Counted from the stretch's first letter, positions 34,213-42,715 are shown. The stretch: DNA of 64,000 bases from Lederbergia citrisecunda (GCF_018343695.1 NZ_JAGYPJ010000001.1:3532511-3596510); one strand, 5' to 3'. Numbers and translations are program-made. Notes: generated by a model from the letters alone, not told the origin.

Positions 34213-34300
34213 AGAAAAAAGGCTAGCCCAATTCTTGGTATCATGCTTCATAACAGTAAAACTGTATAAAAGTATGATACCAAGCTCTGGACAGCCTTTA
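34213..34300 (-). terminator. Large composite terminator after rpsR
   Basis: CTTGGTATCAT pairs with ATGATACCAAG in a long central hairpin, closed by an outer GGCT/AGCC helix. The minus strand then reads six T residues. It ends the rpsF-ssb-rpsR operon. Confidence 0.8.
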
Positions 34301-34316
34301 TTTCATAAAGTCAATA

Positions 34317-34553
34317 TTACTCGCCTGAAACGAATGGAAGTAAAGCCATTTGACGAGAGCGTTTGATAGCTGCTGTCAATTTGCGTTGGTACTTCGCGCT
34401 TGTTCCAGTTACACGACGTGGAAGAATTTTTCCGCGTTCAGAAATGAACTTTTTAAGTAAATCAACATCTTTATAATCGATGTGTGTAATTCCATTCGCT
34501 GTGAAAAAACACACTTTACGACGTTTGCGTCCGCCTCTGCGTGCACCTGCCAT
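34317..34553 (-). CDS. rpsR: 30S ribosomal protein S18
   Basis: A 78-residue basic protein. [24 protein letters not shown] and [28 protein letters not shown] are the S18 core that packs against S6 on 16S rRNA. It follows ssb by 21 bases in the usual rpsF-ssb-rpsR order. It starts with ATG and a strong GGAGG-type site. Confidence 0.98.
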   Translation of the reverse strand: MAGARRGGRKRRKVCFFTANGITHIDYKDVDLLKKFISERGKILPRRVTGTSAKYQRKLTAAIKRSRQMALLPFVSGE

Positions 34554-34574
34554 ATCAATAACCTCCTATCTTAA

Positions 34575-35081
34575 TTAAAATGGAAGATCGTCATCAGAAA
34601 TGTCAATTGGTTGTCCATCATTCGAGAATGGATCTTCATTTGCTCGGGTAAAGTTTTGATTGCTGCGCTGATTCTGATTTTGGCCATGAGAACGGTACTG
34701 GTCATTTGGTTCTTCACCATATGGGCTTCCGCCAAAATCACTGCGACCTTGTGAAGCGGAACTTCTAGGTTCAAGGAATTGAACAGATTCGGCTACCACT
34801 TCAGTCACATATACACGCTTACCATCTTGTCCGTCATAGTTGCGAGTCTGGATGCGGCCATCGACACCAGCTAAACTTCCTTTTTTCAAGTAATTAGCAA
34901 CATTCTCTGCAGGCTTTCTCCAAATCACACAGTTTATGAAGTCGGCTTCCCGCTCCCCCTGTTGATTCGTATAAGTACGGTTAACAGCCAACGTAAAAGT
35001 TGCGACTGGCACTCCATTCGGAGTATAGCGCAAATCAGGATCTTTTGTTAAACGACCTACTAATACAACTCGGTTCATCAT
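34575..35081 (-). CDS. ssb: Single-stranded DNA-binding protein SsbA
   Basis: A protein of about 168 residues. The OB-fold (residues 1-105) starts [21 protein letters not shown] Gln/Asn/Ser-rich disordered linker (about 110-160) leads to the acidic tip DISDDDLPF, which recruits partner proteins such as RecO, PriA and RecQ. It coats single-stranded DNA at forks and repair sites. ATG at 35081 or 35078 is used (AGAGG about 9 bases upstream); the TTG at 35090 is too close to that site. Confidence 0.97.
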   Translation of the reverse strand: MMNRVVLVGRLTKDPDLRYTPNGVPVATFTLAVNRTYTNQQGEREADFINCVIWRKPAENVANYLKKGSLAGVDGRIQTRNYDGQDGKRVYVTEVVAESVQFLEPRSSASQGRSDFGGSPYGEEPNDQYRSHGQNQNQRSNQNFTRANEDPFSNDGQPIDISDDDLPF

Positions 35082-35117
35082 CAGAATCAACCTCTTCCCG
35101 TATACTTCTTTATATAA

Positions 35118-35133
35118 TGTTTCACGTGGAACA
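35118..35133. promoter_or_regulatory. parS centromere site between rpsF and ssb
   Basis: TGTTTCACGTGGAACA is a 16-bp near-palindrome identical to the site inside parB and one base from the Bacillus consensus TGTTTCACGTGAAACA. ParB (Spo0J) would load here and spread. Confidence 0.9.
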
Positions 35134-35140
35134 ATTAATT

Positions 35141-35428
35141 TTATTTTTCGTCTTTAACAACAATATGACGAATGATATCATCACTGATTTTCGCAAGACG
35201 GTCGAATTCCTGAACAGCTTCAGGTTCTGCATTCGTATGGATTAAACGGTAGAAACCGTCACGGAAATCCTCAATTTCGTATGCAAGACGACGCTTACCC
35301 CAATCTTTTGATTCGATGATTTCCGCACCTTGTGAAGCTAGGATATTGTCAAAACGCTCAACTACAGCAGCTTTTGCTTCCTCTTCGATGTTCGGGCGGA
35401 TAATGTACATGATTTCGTACTTTCTCAT
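35141..35428 (-). CDS. rpsF: 30S ribosomal protein S6
   Basis: A 95-residue protein. [18 protein letters not shown] and [27 protein letters not shown] are the S6 core, a ferredoxin-like fold that dimerises with S18. AAGGAGG precedes the ATG. First gene of the rpsF-ssb-rpsR operon with a short 3' acidic/basic tail (VVKDEK). Confidence 0.98.
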   Translation of the reverse strand: MRKYEIMYIIRPNIEEEAKAAVVERFDNILASQGAEIIESKDWGKRRLAYEIEDFRDGFYRLIHTNAEPEAVQEFDRLAKISDDIIRHIVVKDEK

Positions 35429-35455
35429 CGTTCAGTCACCTCCTTATGGACTATG

Positions 35456-35478
35456 CGGCCCTCTTTGAATAAAAGGGC
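35456..35478 (-). promoter_or_regulatory. Candidate S6:S18-binding leader hairpin
   Basis: In the rpsF leader the minus strand reads GCCCTTTTATTCAAAGAGGGC followed by CGC, about 20 bases before the ribosome binding site. A GC-closed hairpin followed by CCG-type bases is how the S6:S18 autoregulatory element looks in many bacteria. Assignment is by position and shape. Confidence 0.45.
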
Positions 35479-35509
35479 AAGGAGCAATTTTCATTACTCA
35501 CAATGAGTA

Positions 35510-35538
35510 AGTATAACATACAAAGCTTGATTGCGCAA
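35510..35538 (-). promoter_or_regulatory. Promoter of rpsF-ssb-rpsR
   Basis: On the minus strand TTGCGC (35538-35533), 17 bases, TATACT (35515-35510). It gives a leader of about 75 nt that includes the candidate S6:S18 hairpin. Confidence 0.6.
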
Positions 35539-35565
35539 TGACTGGGACGATTTTTCGACGAAACT

Positions 35566-35601
35566 GAAAAACCCGGCTAAGGGATATTCCTTTGCCGGGT
35601 T
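35566..35601 (-). terminator. Intrinsic terminator of the DUF378 gene
   Basis: AACCCGGC and GCCGGGTT form an 8-bp GC-rich stem with a 16-base partly complementary loop (AAGG/CCTT). The minus strand continues with T residues, a few bases after the stop. Confidence 0.85.
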
Positions 35602-35605
35602 ACAT

Positions 35606-35950
35606 TTATTTCCACTCTTCTTCTTCGTCTTCACTTTCATAAGCATCTCTTGAGGGATTATATAATCGATCAAGATCCGGTTCTTCCGCAAACTCTGTAG
35701 CATATCTACCATTAATTACTTCTCTATTATCTTCGTCGCGTGAACCAACATCAGCTGTTTCAGAATTAAACAGTAACCCGAGACAGATGACTCCGCTGAT
35801 TCCAACTAGAGTGAAAATAAATCTTGAAAAGCCAGAATCAGTTCCACCAAAAATACTTCCAACTAAATCATACTGAAATAAACCAATTAAGCCCCAGTTT
35901 ATTGCGCCAATAACGACTAAGGCTAATGCAATTCGTCGTAATGTTTTCAC
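35606..35950 (-). CDS. DUF378 (YuzA-like) small membrane protein with acidic tail
   Basis: A 114-residue protein. TLRRIALALVVIGAINWGLIGLFQYDLVGSIFG is the DUF378 signature (NWGLIGLF). Two helices span about residues 8-28 and 43-62. The remaining 50 residues are cytoplasmic and very acidic (YESEDEEEEWK), longer than in plain DUF378 proteins of about 70-80 residues. Function unknown. Start GTG at 35950 with AAAGGGGAG upstream. It stands between ychF and rpsF as a single-gene unit with its own terminator. Confidence 0.8.
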   Translation of the reverse strand: MKTLRRIALALVVIGAINWGLIGLFQYDLVGSIFGGTDSGFSRFIFTLVGISGVICLGLLFNSETADVGSRDEDNREVINGRYATEFAEEPDLDRLYNPSRDAYESEDEEEEWK

Positions 35951-36149
35951 TAAAGTACTCCCCTTTCATCAAAATCAAATCAAAAGCAAAATAGTGACGC
36001 TATTGATTCAGTACTATTATTTGAAGAAAGAGGAAAATTTATAACCTGAAAAAAAAACCACAAAATTTTTAGCGAAATTCCATTATTATTTTAAAGTAAC
36101 TGTTCCATGAAGTTCTGTCATTATGTAATAAAACCAATTTACTTTAGTG

Positions 36150-36185
36150 TGTATAAAATAAAATAAGACACCAAATAGGTGTCTT
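36150..36185 (-). terminator. Intrinsic terminator of ychF
   Basis: AAGACACC and GGTGTCTT pair around TATTT and are followed on the minus strand by ATTTTATTTTAT. The stem overlaps the ychF stop codon. Confidence 0.85.
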
Positions 36186-37284
36186 ATACATTGAAGCGAA
36201 AATGGATTACGTCTCCATCTTTTACAATATACTCTTTTCCTTCCAGTCTTACTTTACCGGCTTCACGAGCAGCTGTCATAGAACCACCAGCTAACAAGTC
36301 GTCATATGAAACCGTTTCTGCGCGAATAAATCCTTTTTCAAAATCAGTATGGATGATTCCAGCACATTGTGGTGCTTTCATGCCTTTTTTAAATGTCCAT
36401 GCACGAACCTCTTGAACCCCAGCTGTAAAATAAGTAGCTAACCCTAAAAGGTCATAAGTGGCACGAATTAACTGATCTAGTCCGGATTCTTCAATTCCTA
36501 GTTCTTCCAAAAACATTGCTTTTTCTTCATCATCTAATTCCGCAATTTCTTCTTCAATTTTCGCGCAAACGACGATTACTTGGGAATTTTCTTTTTCTGC
36601 ATATTCGCGAACTTTTTTGACATAATCATTTTCGGATGGATCGGCTACGTCCTCGTCTCCAACATTTGCTGCATACAAAACCGGCTTACTTGTTAACAAA
36701 TGAAGACCTTTTACGATTTTCATTTGTTCATCTGCAAATTCAATAGAGCGTGCAGGTTTATCCGCTTCAAACGTTTCTTTCAATTTTGCTAAAATTTCAT
36801 ATTCGAACATCGCATCTTTATCTTTTTGTTTTGCCATTTTTTCTACACGGCCTATGCGTTTATCAACCGATTCTAAGTCAGCAAGAATTAGTTCCAGATT
36901 AATTGTTTCAATATCATCGATTGGATCTACTTTTCCTGAAACGTGTGTAATATCATCACTTGCAAAACAGCGAACAACGTGACAAATAGCGTCTACCTGA
37001 CGAATATGGGAGAGGAATTTATTTCCTAGTCCTTCTCCTTTACTTGCCCCTTTAACAATCCCTGCGATATCTGTAAATTCAAATGCAGTAGGAACAGTCT
37101 TTTTAGGTTGTACAAGTTCTGTTAATTTTTGAAGTCTATAATCAGGTACTTCTACAATTCCAACATTTGGATCTATTGTACAAAACGGATAATTGGCAGC
37201 TTCTGCCCCTGCTTTTGTAATTGCATTAAATAAAGTTGATTTTCCTACATTTGGTAGGCCTACGATTCCTGCTGTAAGAGCCAT
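36184..37284 (-). CDS. ychF: YchF/EngD, ribosome-associated OBG-type ATPase
   Basis: A 366-residue protein (B. subtilis YyaF/YchF 366). Walker A GLPNVGKSTLFNAIT lies at residues 9-23 and switch II DIAGIVKGASKGEGLGNKFL near 68. The NKxD motif is replaced as expected for ATP preference (VLYAANVGDED). A coiled-coil insertion (about 130-200) and the C-terminal TGS domain (about 280-366) complete the fold. ATG at 37284 follows GAGGAGTG. Confidence 0.97.
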   Translation of the reverse strand: MALTAGIVGLPNVGKSTLFNAITKAGAEAANYPFCTIDPNVGIVEVPDYRLQKLTELVQPKKTVPTAFEFTDIAGIVKGASKGEGLGNKFLSHIRQVDAICHVVRCFASDDITHVSGKVDPIDDIETINLELILADLESVDKRIGRVEKMAKQKDKDAMFEYEILAKLKETFEADKPARSIEFADEQMKIVKGLHLLTSKPVLYAANVGDEDVADPSENDYVKKVREYAEKENSQVIVVCAKIEEEIAELDDEEKAMFLEELGIEESGLDQLIRATYDLLGLATYFTAGVQEVRAWTFKKGMKAPQCAGIIHTDFEKGFIRAETVSYDDLLAGGSMTAAREAGKVRLEGKEYIVKDGDVIHFRFNV

Positions 37285-37466
37285 TTTGGTCACTCCTCTT
37301 CCGGGTTTATCCTATATTAACGCATATTTTCCCCAGTAATCCTTTCACAATTATAGTGATTATACTAAGAAAAAACAATATACCTTTATCTTCTATGAAT
37401 AAGTATATTTCACAACCTAAAATTTTCTGACAATGGTATATTTAGTGAAATGTAAAAGCATGAGGA

Positions 37467-37670
37467 TTATTCTTCCTCATGCCTCTCCAAAATTTTCTTT
37501 ATTTTTCTTGCGAAATCCCTACGTGGCAGCATAACACTGTGGCCACAGCCTTCACATTTAATCCGAATATCCATACCCATGCGAATAATTTTCCAACGAT
37601 TTGTCCCACATGGATGCTGCTTTTTCATTTCTACTATGTCATAAAGATTAAACTCTTTTTTTTCCAACAT
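37467..37670 (-). CDS. yyzM: DUF951 zinc-ribbon-like protein (YyzM)
   Basis: A 67-residue protein. DIVEMKKQHPCGTNRWKIIRMG and RIKCEGCGHSVMLPRRDFARKIKKIL carry the CG...CxxC arrangement of DUF951, probably binding zinc or a nucleic acid (inference). AGGAGG sits 5 bases before the ATG. It lies upstream of ychF, as in other Bacillaceae. Its function is unknown. Confidence 0.88.
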   Translation of the reverse strand: MLEKKEFNLYDIVEMKKQHPCGTNRWKIIRMGMDIRIKCEGCGHSVMLPRRDFARKIKKILERHEEE

Positions 37671-37911
37671 TCATTCCTCCTGAAGATTCCATCATATTCT
37701 CCACGATTCACTTTTTCTGAATATATTTTACCAATAAAATGTTGTTTTTCATAGTTGGTTATTAGATTTTACAATTTCTTATGTATAGAAATGAAAAATC
37801 CTCCGTATAATGGGTAAAGAATAGCAAATCGGAAGGTGCTGGAACTGGCCGCAAAAGAGTTATTTCAGACATATAGACGTATTTTCTTTTCTAGGGAAAG
37901 GGACGATATAG

Positions 37912-38532
37912 ATGAGATCACAACCGCTATTTAATCCACTTGATGTGTTTGAAGTAAATATTAAATATGATGATCCAACATCTAGTCATAAAATTTCTAG
38001 TGGTATCAACGATTTACTCCCCTTCGGATATAAGAGGCCTATCGTTATCGTTTGTATCGGAACTGATCGATCCACTGGAGACTCTTTAGGACCACTAGTT
38101 GGGACTTTTCTAGAAGAAGCCGGCTTGGTAAATTTCCATATATATGGAACGTTAGAAGATCCTGTTCATGCGGTAAATTTAAATGAAAAGATGGAAATGA
38201 TTCATCAAAAATATTTCCGACCATATATAATTGGGGTCGATGCCTGTCTTGGAAGACTGAAAAACATAGGCATGATTAAGGTTGGGTCTGGCCCTGTTAA
38301 ACCCGGAGCTGGAGTAAAAAAGGAGCTTCCAGCTGTTGGAGACATGCATATCACGGGAATTGTAAACGTAAGTGGTCATATGGAGTTTTTTGTTTTGCAA
38401 AACACTCGTCTTAATCTTGTAATGAAAATGGCTAAACAGATCGTTACAGGTATTGTGGAAGCTGATATGATTTATTCGAATAAAGAAACCAATCTTCAAC
38501 TTGAGTGGGATATAAGTACAGAAACGATATAG
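37912..38532 (+). CDS. yyaC: YyaC, GPR-like spore protein
   Basis: A 206-residue protein of the DUF1256/YyaC family, related to the spore germination protease GPR. PIVIVCIGTDRSTGDSLGPLVG (near residue 45) is the hallmark. YIIGVDACLGRLKNIGMIKVGSGPVKPGAGVKKELPAVGDMHITGIVN matches the GPR core. It is expressed during sporulation in B. subtilis. AAAGGGA lies 8 bases before the ATG. It is transcribed opposite to its neighbours, with its own terminator. The long upstream region (37671-37911) holds GTATA and CGTATAATG, but no convincing sporulation promoter could be fixed. Confidence 0.92.
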   Translation: MRSQPLFNPLDVFEVNIKYDDPTSSHKISSGINDLLPFGYKRPIVIVCIGTDRSTGDSLGPLVGTFLEEAGLVNFHIYGTLEDPVHAVNLNEKMEMIHQKYFRPYIIGVDACLGRLKNIGMIKVGSGPVKPGAGVKKELPAVGDMHITGIVNVSGHMEFFVLQNTRLNLVMKMAKQIVTGIVEADMIYSNKETNLQLEWDISTETI

Positions 38533-38600
38533 AAAGAGGCAAGTAATCGTCTAACAGATTCAGTTTTAGAGTCTAAGAATGGTAAATGACTAAATGATTC

Positions 38601-38634
38601 GTCCAATTCCCTTGCGAATTGGACTTTTCTATTT
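38601..38634 (+). terminator. Intrinsic terminator of yyaC
   Basis: GTCCAATTC-CCTTGC-GAATTGGAC forms a perfect 9-bp stem followed by TTTTCTATTT. Confidence 0.85.
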
Positions 38635-38718
38635 GTTGGATTATGGAAATTATTAACAACTGTTTTACATAAAGACAGAACTTATTACCACTTGCTTAAA
38701 ATTAGCTAAGGTGACACC

Positions 38719-38892
38719 ATGTGGCACGATCTTGATTACAATGGGAAAATCATTACTAGAGACAATTTCGGTAAAGAAAACGTTAGTACTGCAACGTGCA
38801 AATCAATTGCTATTAAAGAAACTAACATAAGAACAGACTACACTTGCGACAAAACTAATAGAGATAGCAGCATTTTAGTAATTGGGAAATAA
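38719..38892 (+). CDS. Hypothetical 57-residue protein
   Basis: An ATG frame of 57 codons preceded by AAGGTG with a 5-base spacer and followed 11 bases later by a strong terminator. The product (MWHDLDYNGKIITRDNFGKE...ILVIGK) is polar, contains two Cys and no membrane segment. I recognise no family. An in-frame TAA lies just upstream, so it is not the tail of a longer open frame, although it could be a fragment of an older gene. It fills the otherwise empty gap between yyaC and the DUF554 gene. Confidence 0.45.
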   Translation: MWHDLDYNGKIITRDNFGKENVSTATCKSIAIKETNIRTDYTCDKTNRDSSILVIGK

Positions 38893-38903
38893 AACCATAT
38901 CAA

Positions 38904-38937
38904 AAAAAGGCATTGTTAATGTTAACAGTGCCTTTTT
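38904..38937. terminator. Bidirectional terminator
   Basis: AAAAAGGCATTGTTA-ATGT-TAACAGTGCCTTTTT forms a 15-bp stem with one wobble. It can serve the 57-codon gene on the plus strand and the DUF554 gene on the minus strand. Confidence 0.9.
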
Positions 38938-38975
38938 GCTAATGTTTAAGCGTATTCCTTAACGAATTTGTTTAT

Positions 38976-39689
38976 TTACATATATTGATGATAGAAATAA
39001 AGCCCAGTTACGATCAAAGCACATACTAAAATGCCTGGTAACAAATTAGCCACTCTTATCTTAATCATCCCAGATAAATTTAACCCAATGGCAAAAATCA
39101 TGATTCCCCCTGTTGCGGTTATTTCATTAATAAACATATCCATCAACTCATTTGGGACAATCCGATCAATTTGTGTTGCAAATATAGCGATTAAACCTTG
39201 GTAGAGTACAACTGGAACGAATGAAAGCAAAACGCCGATTCCAAGTGTTGTAGTTAAAATCAATGCGGTAAAACCGTCGATTACGGCTTTGGTAAAAAGA
39301 ACTTGGTGGTCTCCCCTAATCCCGCTATCCAACGCTCCAATAATGGCCATAGCGCCAATGACAAAAATTAATGTCGCTGTGACAAACCCTTGTGAAATGT
39401 TTCCTTTATGTGACGCGCCCATCTTACTTTCTACCCATAAACCTAATGAATTTAGCTTTCCATCAAGCTCCCACCATTCGCCAAGTACAGCTCCAATAAC
39501 AATACTTAATATAACTATTAAGAAGTTTCCACTTTTAAAACCCATTTGTAGCCCTAACACCATGACAACTAAGCTTATCCCTTGCATGACCGTTGATTTC
39601 ATTTTATCAGGGATCCTACTTAAAAACCTTCCAATTAACGACCCTACAATAATACAAAGTCCATTGACTAGCGTACCTAATAGCACCAT
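38976..39689 (-). CDS. DUF554 family membrane protein
   Basis: A 237-residue protein with six to seven helices. GTLVNGLCIIVGSLIGRFLSR at the N-terminus and VIGAVLGEWWELDGKLNSLG are the DUF554/YdfK-type signature; TATLIFVIGAMAIIGALDSG is a conserved membrane motif. The function is unknown and transport is often assumed. In Bacillaceae a DUF554 gene (YyaD-like position) sits beside parB. TAGGTGAAATT precedes the ATG. Confidence 0.85.
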   Translation of the reverse strand: MVLLGTLVNGLCIIVGSLIGRFLSRIPDKMKSTVMQGISLVVMVLGLQMGFKSGNFLIVILSIVIGAVLGEWWELDGKLNSLGLWVESKMGASHKGNISQGFVTATLIFVIGAMAIIGALDSGIRGDHQVLFTKAVIDGFTALILTTTLGIGVLLSFVPVVLYQGLIAIFATQIDRIVPNELMDMFINEITATGGIMIFAIGLNLSGMIKIRVANLLPGILVCALIVTGLYFYHQYM

Positions 39690-39789
39690 AATTTCACCTA
39701 TTTTAAAGAAGTTCTATGTCGATATAGTATCTTTATTATTTGCTTCAAAAAAAATAAGTGCCCTTTAAAGTAGATAAAGGGCACTACTT

Positions 39790-40638
39790 TTACTCATTTT
39801 GATCAAGTATATCAAGAATTCTTTCCAAATCTTCATTTGATAAAAATTCTATTTCAATTTTACCTTTTTTCTTTGACTGTTTAATTGTTACAGTTGTTCC
39901 AAATTTTTCTCTCAAAGAATTTTCTCTATCTACAATAAAAATATCTTTTTTAAGTTTTGACTTTTTTGTTTCACGTGGAACATTTTCATTTATTTGTTGA
40001 ACTAGATTTTCTAGTTGTCTAACATTTAAGCCTTCCTTAACCGTACGTTCAGCAACGGCTTCTATTTTTTCTTTGCTCTTAAGCCCTAAGAGTGTCCGTC
40101 CATGACCCATAGATAATTTTCCATCTGTTATTAGCTGCTGAATGTTTTTTGGCAGTGTAAGCAATCTAACATGATTGGCGATATGCGGTCTGCTTTTTCC
40201 GAGCCTTTTTGACAGTTCTTCTTGTGTAATATGAAGTTTTTCCATCAAAGTATGATAAGCAGTCGCTTCTTCTATAGGGGTCAAATCTTCACGTTGTAAG
40301 TTTTCCAATACGGCTAATTCCATCATTTGTTGGTCGGTTAATTCACGAATTACGGCTGGAATTTTACCTAGCTTAGCCGCTTTTGATGCACGGTATCGGC
40401 GCTCCCCTACAACGATTTCATAGCCTTTAATGTTTTTTCGGACGATTATTGGTTGTAAGACTCCATGTTGAAGTATAGATTCTTTTAATTCCTGAATAGC
40501 ATCTTCAGAAAATACTCGTCGAGGTTGGTACGGATTTGGTTTTATTTCTTTTAAATCAATTTCACGTACAGCTTCGTCATTACTAATATCCATATTTGCA
40601 AATAAAGCATTAATCCCTTTACCGAGACCTTTAGCCAT
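39790..40638 (-). CDS. parB: Chromosome-partitioning protein ParB (Spo0J)
   Basis: A 282-residue protein, the same length as B. subtilis Spo0J. KGLGKGINALFAN opens it and VGERRYRASKAAKLGKIPAVI (near residue 80) is the CTP-binding box. The HTH region ITQEELSKRLGKSRPHIANHVRLL lies near residue 145 and the C-terminal dimerisation domain follows from about 225. ParB clamps load at parS and spread, recruiting SMC condensin and regulating ParA. ATG at 40638 follows AAGGAAGTGG and overlaps parA by 8 bases. Confidence 0.97.
   Translation of the reverse strand: MAKGLGKGINALFANMDISNDEAVREIDLKEIKPNPYQPRRVFSEDAIQELKESILQHGVLQPIIVRKNIKGYEIVVGERRYRASKAAKLGKIPAVIRELTDQQMMELAVLENLQREDLTPIEEATAYHTLMEKLHITQEELSKRLGKSRPHIANHVRLLTLPKNIQQLITDGKLSMGHGRTLLGLKSKEKIEAVAERTVKEGLNVRQLENLVQQINENVPRETKKSKLKKDIFIVDRENSLREKFGTTVTIKQSKKKGKIEIEFLSNEDLERILDILDQNE
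39967..39982. promoter_or_regulatory. parS site inside parB
   Basis: TGTTTCACGTGGAACA lies within the parB reading frame, as in B. subtilis where spo0J contains a high-affinity parS. It is identical to the site at 35118. Confidence 0.93.
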
Positions 40639-41392
40639 TTTCAGCCACTTCCTTTGCAAGATCTAAATATACTTCAGCCCCACGAGATTTTGAATCATAT
40701 ACAATGATGGGTTGCCCATGGCTCGGAGCCTCACTAAGTCGAATATTTCTAGGAATAATCGTTTGATACACTTTGTTTTGGAAGTATTTTTTAACTTCCT
40801 GAATGACCTGTATGCCCAGATTTGTTCTGGCATCCAACATCGTTAACAAGACACCTTCAATCATTAATTCATGATTTAAATGTTTTTGAACTAATCGAAC
40901 CGTATTTAATAATTGGCTTAAACCTTCTAGTGCATAATATTCGCATTGGACAGGTATTAATACTGAATCTGAAGCAGTCAATGCGTTAATCGTAAGTAAG
41001 CCAAGTGACGGTGGACAGTCAATTAATATATAATCAAAATCATCCTTTACTTGATCCAAGGCTCTTTTTAAACGTACTTCTCTTGAAATAGTTGGAACTA
41101 GTTCTATTTCCGCCCCTGCCAATTGTATCGTAGCAGGAACTGCAAACATATTATCTACACCTGTTTGCTTAATTACGTCCTTTATATCCACATCATCTAC
41201 GAGCATATCGTAAATACATTGGTGGACATCTCCTTTATCAATCCCAGCCCCACTTGTAGCGTTTCCTTGGGGATCAATATCGATTAACAATACTTTTTTC
41301 CCTATATATGCTAAACAAGCCCCTAGATTGACAGAGGTGGTCGTTTTCCCGACGCCCCCTTTTTGGTTGGCTATGGAAATAATCTTTCCCAA
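40631..41392 (-). CDS. parA: Chromosome-partitioning ATPase ParA (Soj)
   Basis: A 253-residue deviant-Walker-A ATPase (B. subtilis Soj 253). GKIISIANQKGGVGKTTTSVNLGA holds the signature Lys (KGGVGKT). LLIDIDPQGNATSG and YILIDCPPSLGLLT are the A-prime and Walker B motifs. It binds the nucleoid as an ATP dimer and also regulates DnaA in B. subtilis. Start TTG at 41392 with TAGGTG upstream. Operon parA-parB. Confidence 0.96.
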   Translation of the reverse strand: MGKIISIANQKGGVGKTTTSVNLGACLAYIGKKVLLIDIDPQGNATSGAGIDKGDVHQCIYDMLVDDVDIKDVIKQTGVDNMFAVPATIQLAGAEIELVPTISREVRLKRALDQVKDDFDYILIDCPPSLGLLTINALTASDSVLIPVQCEYYALEGLSQLLNTVRLVQKHLNHELMIEGVLLTMLDARTNLGIQVIQEVKKYFQNKVYQTIIPRNIRLSEAPSHGQPIIVYDSKSRGAEVYLDLAKEVAENG

Positions 41393-41650
41393 CGATGTCA
41401 CCTACCCTAATATTTCTAAATTAGCAATCATGTATTCTATTTTATCAAATATTCTCTACGAATTACTCTTTAGAAGAAAAAAAGTTTGTTAAAATATAAA
41501 AATAGTTGCTCATATCCTTATTGTTGCTGTTTTGAGTGGAAATATCAAGATAAACAAGATGGAAGTAGATTGATGACATCAGAAAAAACAAAGGAAATTC
41601 ATACCTACTTAAAGAAGTTTATAAATAAATAAGTAGGAGGAAGTAGAATA

Positions 41651-42649
41651 ATGGAAAGGCTAAAAAAGAACCCCATGGCAAGATATATTCCTAGCCAATT
41701 TGAAGTTGAACAACTATGTAAGCAGTATCGAGTCGGAGATTTAGTTAGCATTGATAAAGAATTAGGTGGCATGTTCAATGTAAATCTAAAAATATCTACT
41801 ACATCTGGACAATATGTAATCCGTGTGCATTCAGGACTAAGTCGCGAAGATCACCTTAACGCTGAAAATGCTATATTAGAGAAATTACGGAGCCATGGAA
41901 TTCCTGTACTATTCCCTTTACATACTATTGAGGGCTTTTATTTTTTAAATTTGCACCATCGATTTGTTCAACTAACCCCTTTTGTTCAGGGAACCCCATT
42001 CAAATTTACAAGGGAACAAGTATATAACTGTGGTAAATTACTAAAAAGATTTCATCATACATTAAAGAGTGAATGCGAGATTCCTGCCCCTTTTTGGTCC
42101 AATTATCCTTCACAAAATATATTAAAAGAAGGATTGGAGCTATTAAAGAATGATCAAAAAGAATTACACGAAGAAACTCAAATAAAAGATGTTGAACACC
42201 TCTACAATGAAGTTATGGAACAGTGGTTACCAAATGAAAAGTTTCTATCAAAATCGATTATTCATGGGGATTGGCATCCCTGGAACGTATTATTTAATGA
42301 TGATAACGAAATAGAATATATATTGGATTTTGATTTTATTCAAAAAGGTGAATGCATTCACGATATAGCTTATTTTCTCTGGACTATAAAAAATGAAGCA
42401 AATAAGGAAGAACTAGGGAGACATTTTATTAAAGGGTATGGACCATTATCAAGGATTGAAGTTGAACTTTTACCCATTGCAATAGCTCGTGCAAGTTTAT
42501 TCTTTTTATGCACCGCTTCTTTTGTAGCAGATCCTAGTTCGGAGCTCCAAGAACAAATAAAAGTGCAAAAACCTTATATTGAATGGTTATTATCTTCCGA
42601 TGGAAAATCAAGTATAAAAAAATTAACGATGACCAAAACAAAAAAATAG
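41651..42649 (+). CDS. APH/choline-kinase-like phosphotransferase
   Basis: A 332-residue protein of the protein-kinase-like APH fold. GQYVIRVHSG holds a strand-3 position, though with Arg in place of the usual Lys. SIIHGDWHPWNVLFNDD (near residue 205) is the catalytic Brenner-type loop HGDxHxxN, and YILDFDF carries the metal-binding Asp. It is similar to CotS/YutH-like and homoserine-kinase-like proteins; the substrate is unknown. AGGAGG lies about 10 bases before the ATG. It is oriented head-on between parA and noc, a position held by another gene in B. subtilis. Confidence 0.82.
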   Translation: MERLKKNPMARYIPSQFEVEQLCKQYRVGDLVSIDKELGGMFNVNLKISTTSGQYVIRVHSGLSREDHLNAENAILEKLRSHGIPVLFPLHTIEGFYFLNLHHRFVQLTPFVQGTPFKFTREQVYNCGKLLKRFHHTLKSECEIPAPFWSNYPSQNILKEGLELLKNDQKELHEETQIKDVEHLYNEVMEQWLPNEKFLSKSIIHGDWHPWNVLFNDDNEIEYILDFDFIQKGECIHDIAYFLWTIKNEANKEELGRHFIKGYGPLSRIEVELLPIAIARASLFFLCTASFVADPSSELQEQIKVQKPYIEWLLSSDGKSSIKKLTMTKTKK

Positions 42650-42675
42650 CTCAGTTATTGGACTGAGCTATTTTT
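42643..42675 (+). terminator. Intrinsic terminator of the APH-like gene
   Basis: AAAAATAGCTCAGT and ACTGAGCTATTTTT form a 14-bp stem with a 5-base loop. It overlaps the last codons of the gene. Confidence 0.9.
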
Positions 42676-42687
42676 CTAAACAGAAAG

Positions 42688-42715
42688 AACAGTGGTTTCT
42701 GGTCCACTGTTTTTT
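42688..42715. terminator. Second hairpin between the convergent APH and noc genes
   Basis: AACAGTGG and CCACTGTT (8-bp stem) are followed by T residues on the plus strand. On the minus strand, read after noc, the T-run is shorter. Confidence 0.7.

Noticed and set aside
41576-41632. 19-codon frame MTSEKTKEIHTYLKKFINK before the APH-like gene
   Set aside because: No ribosome binding site of quality and no recognisable product; more likely part of the leader.
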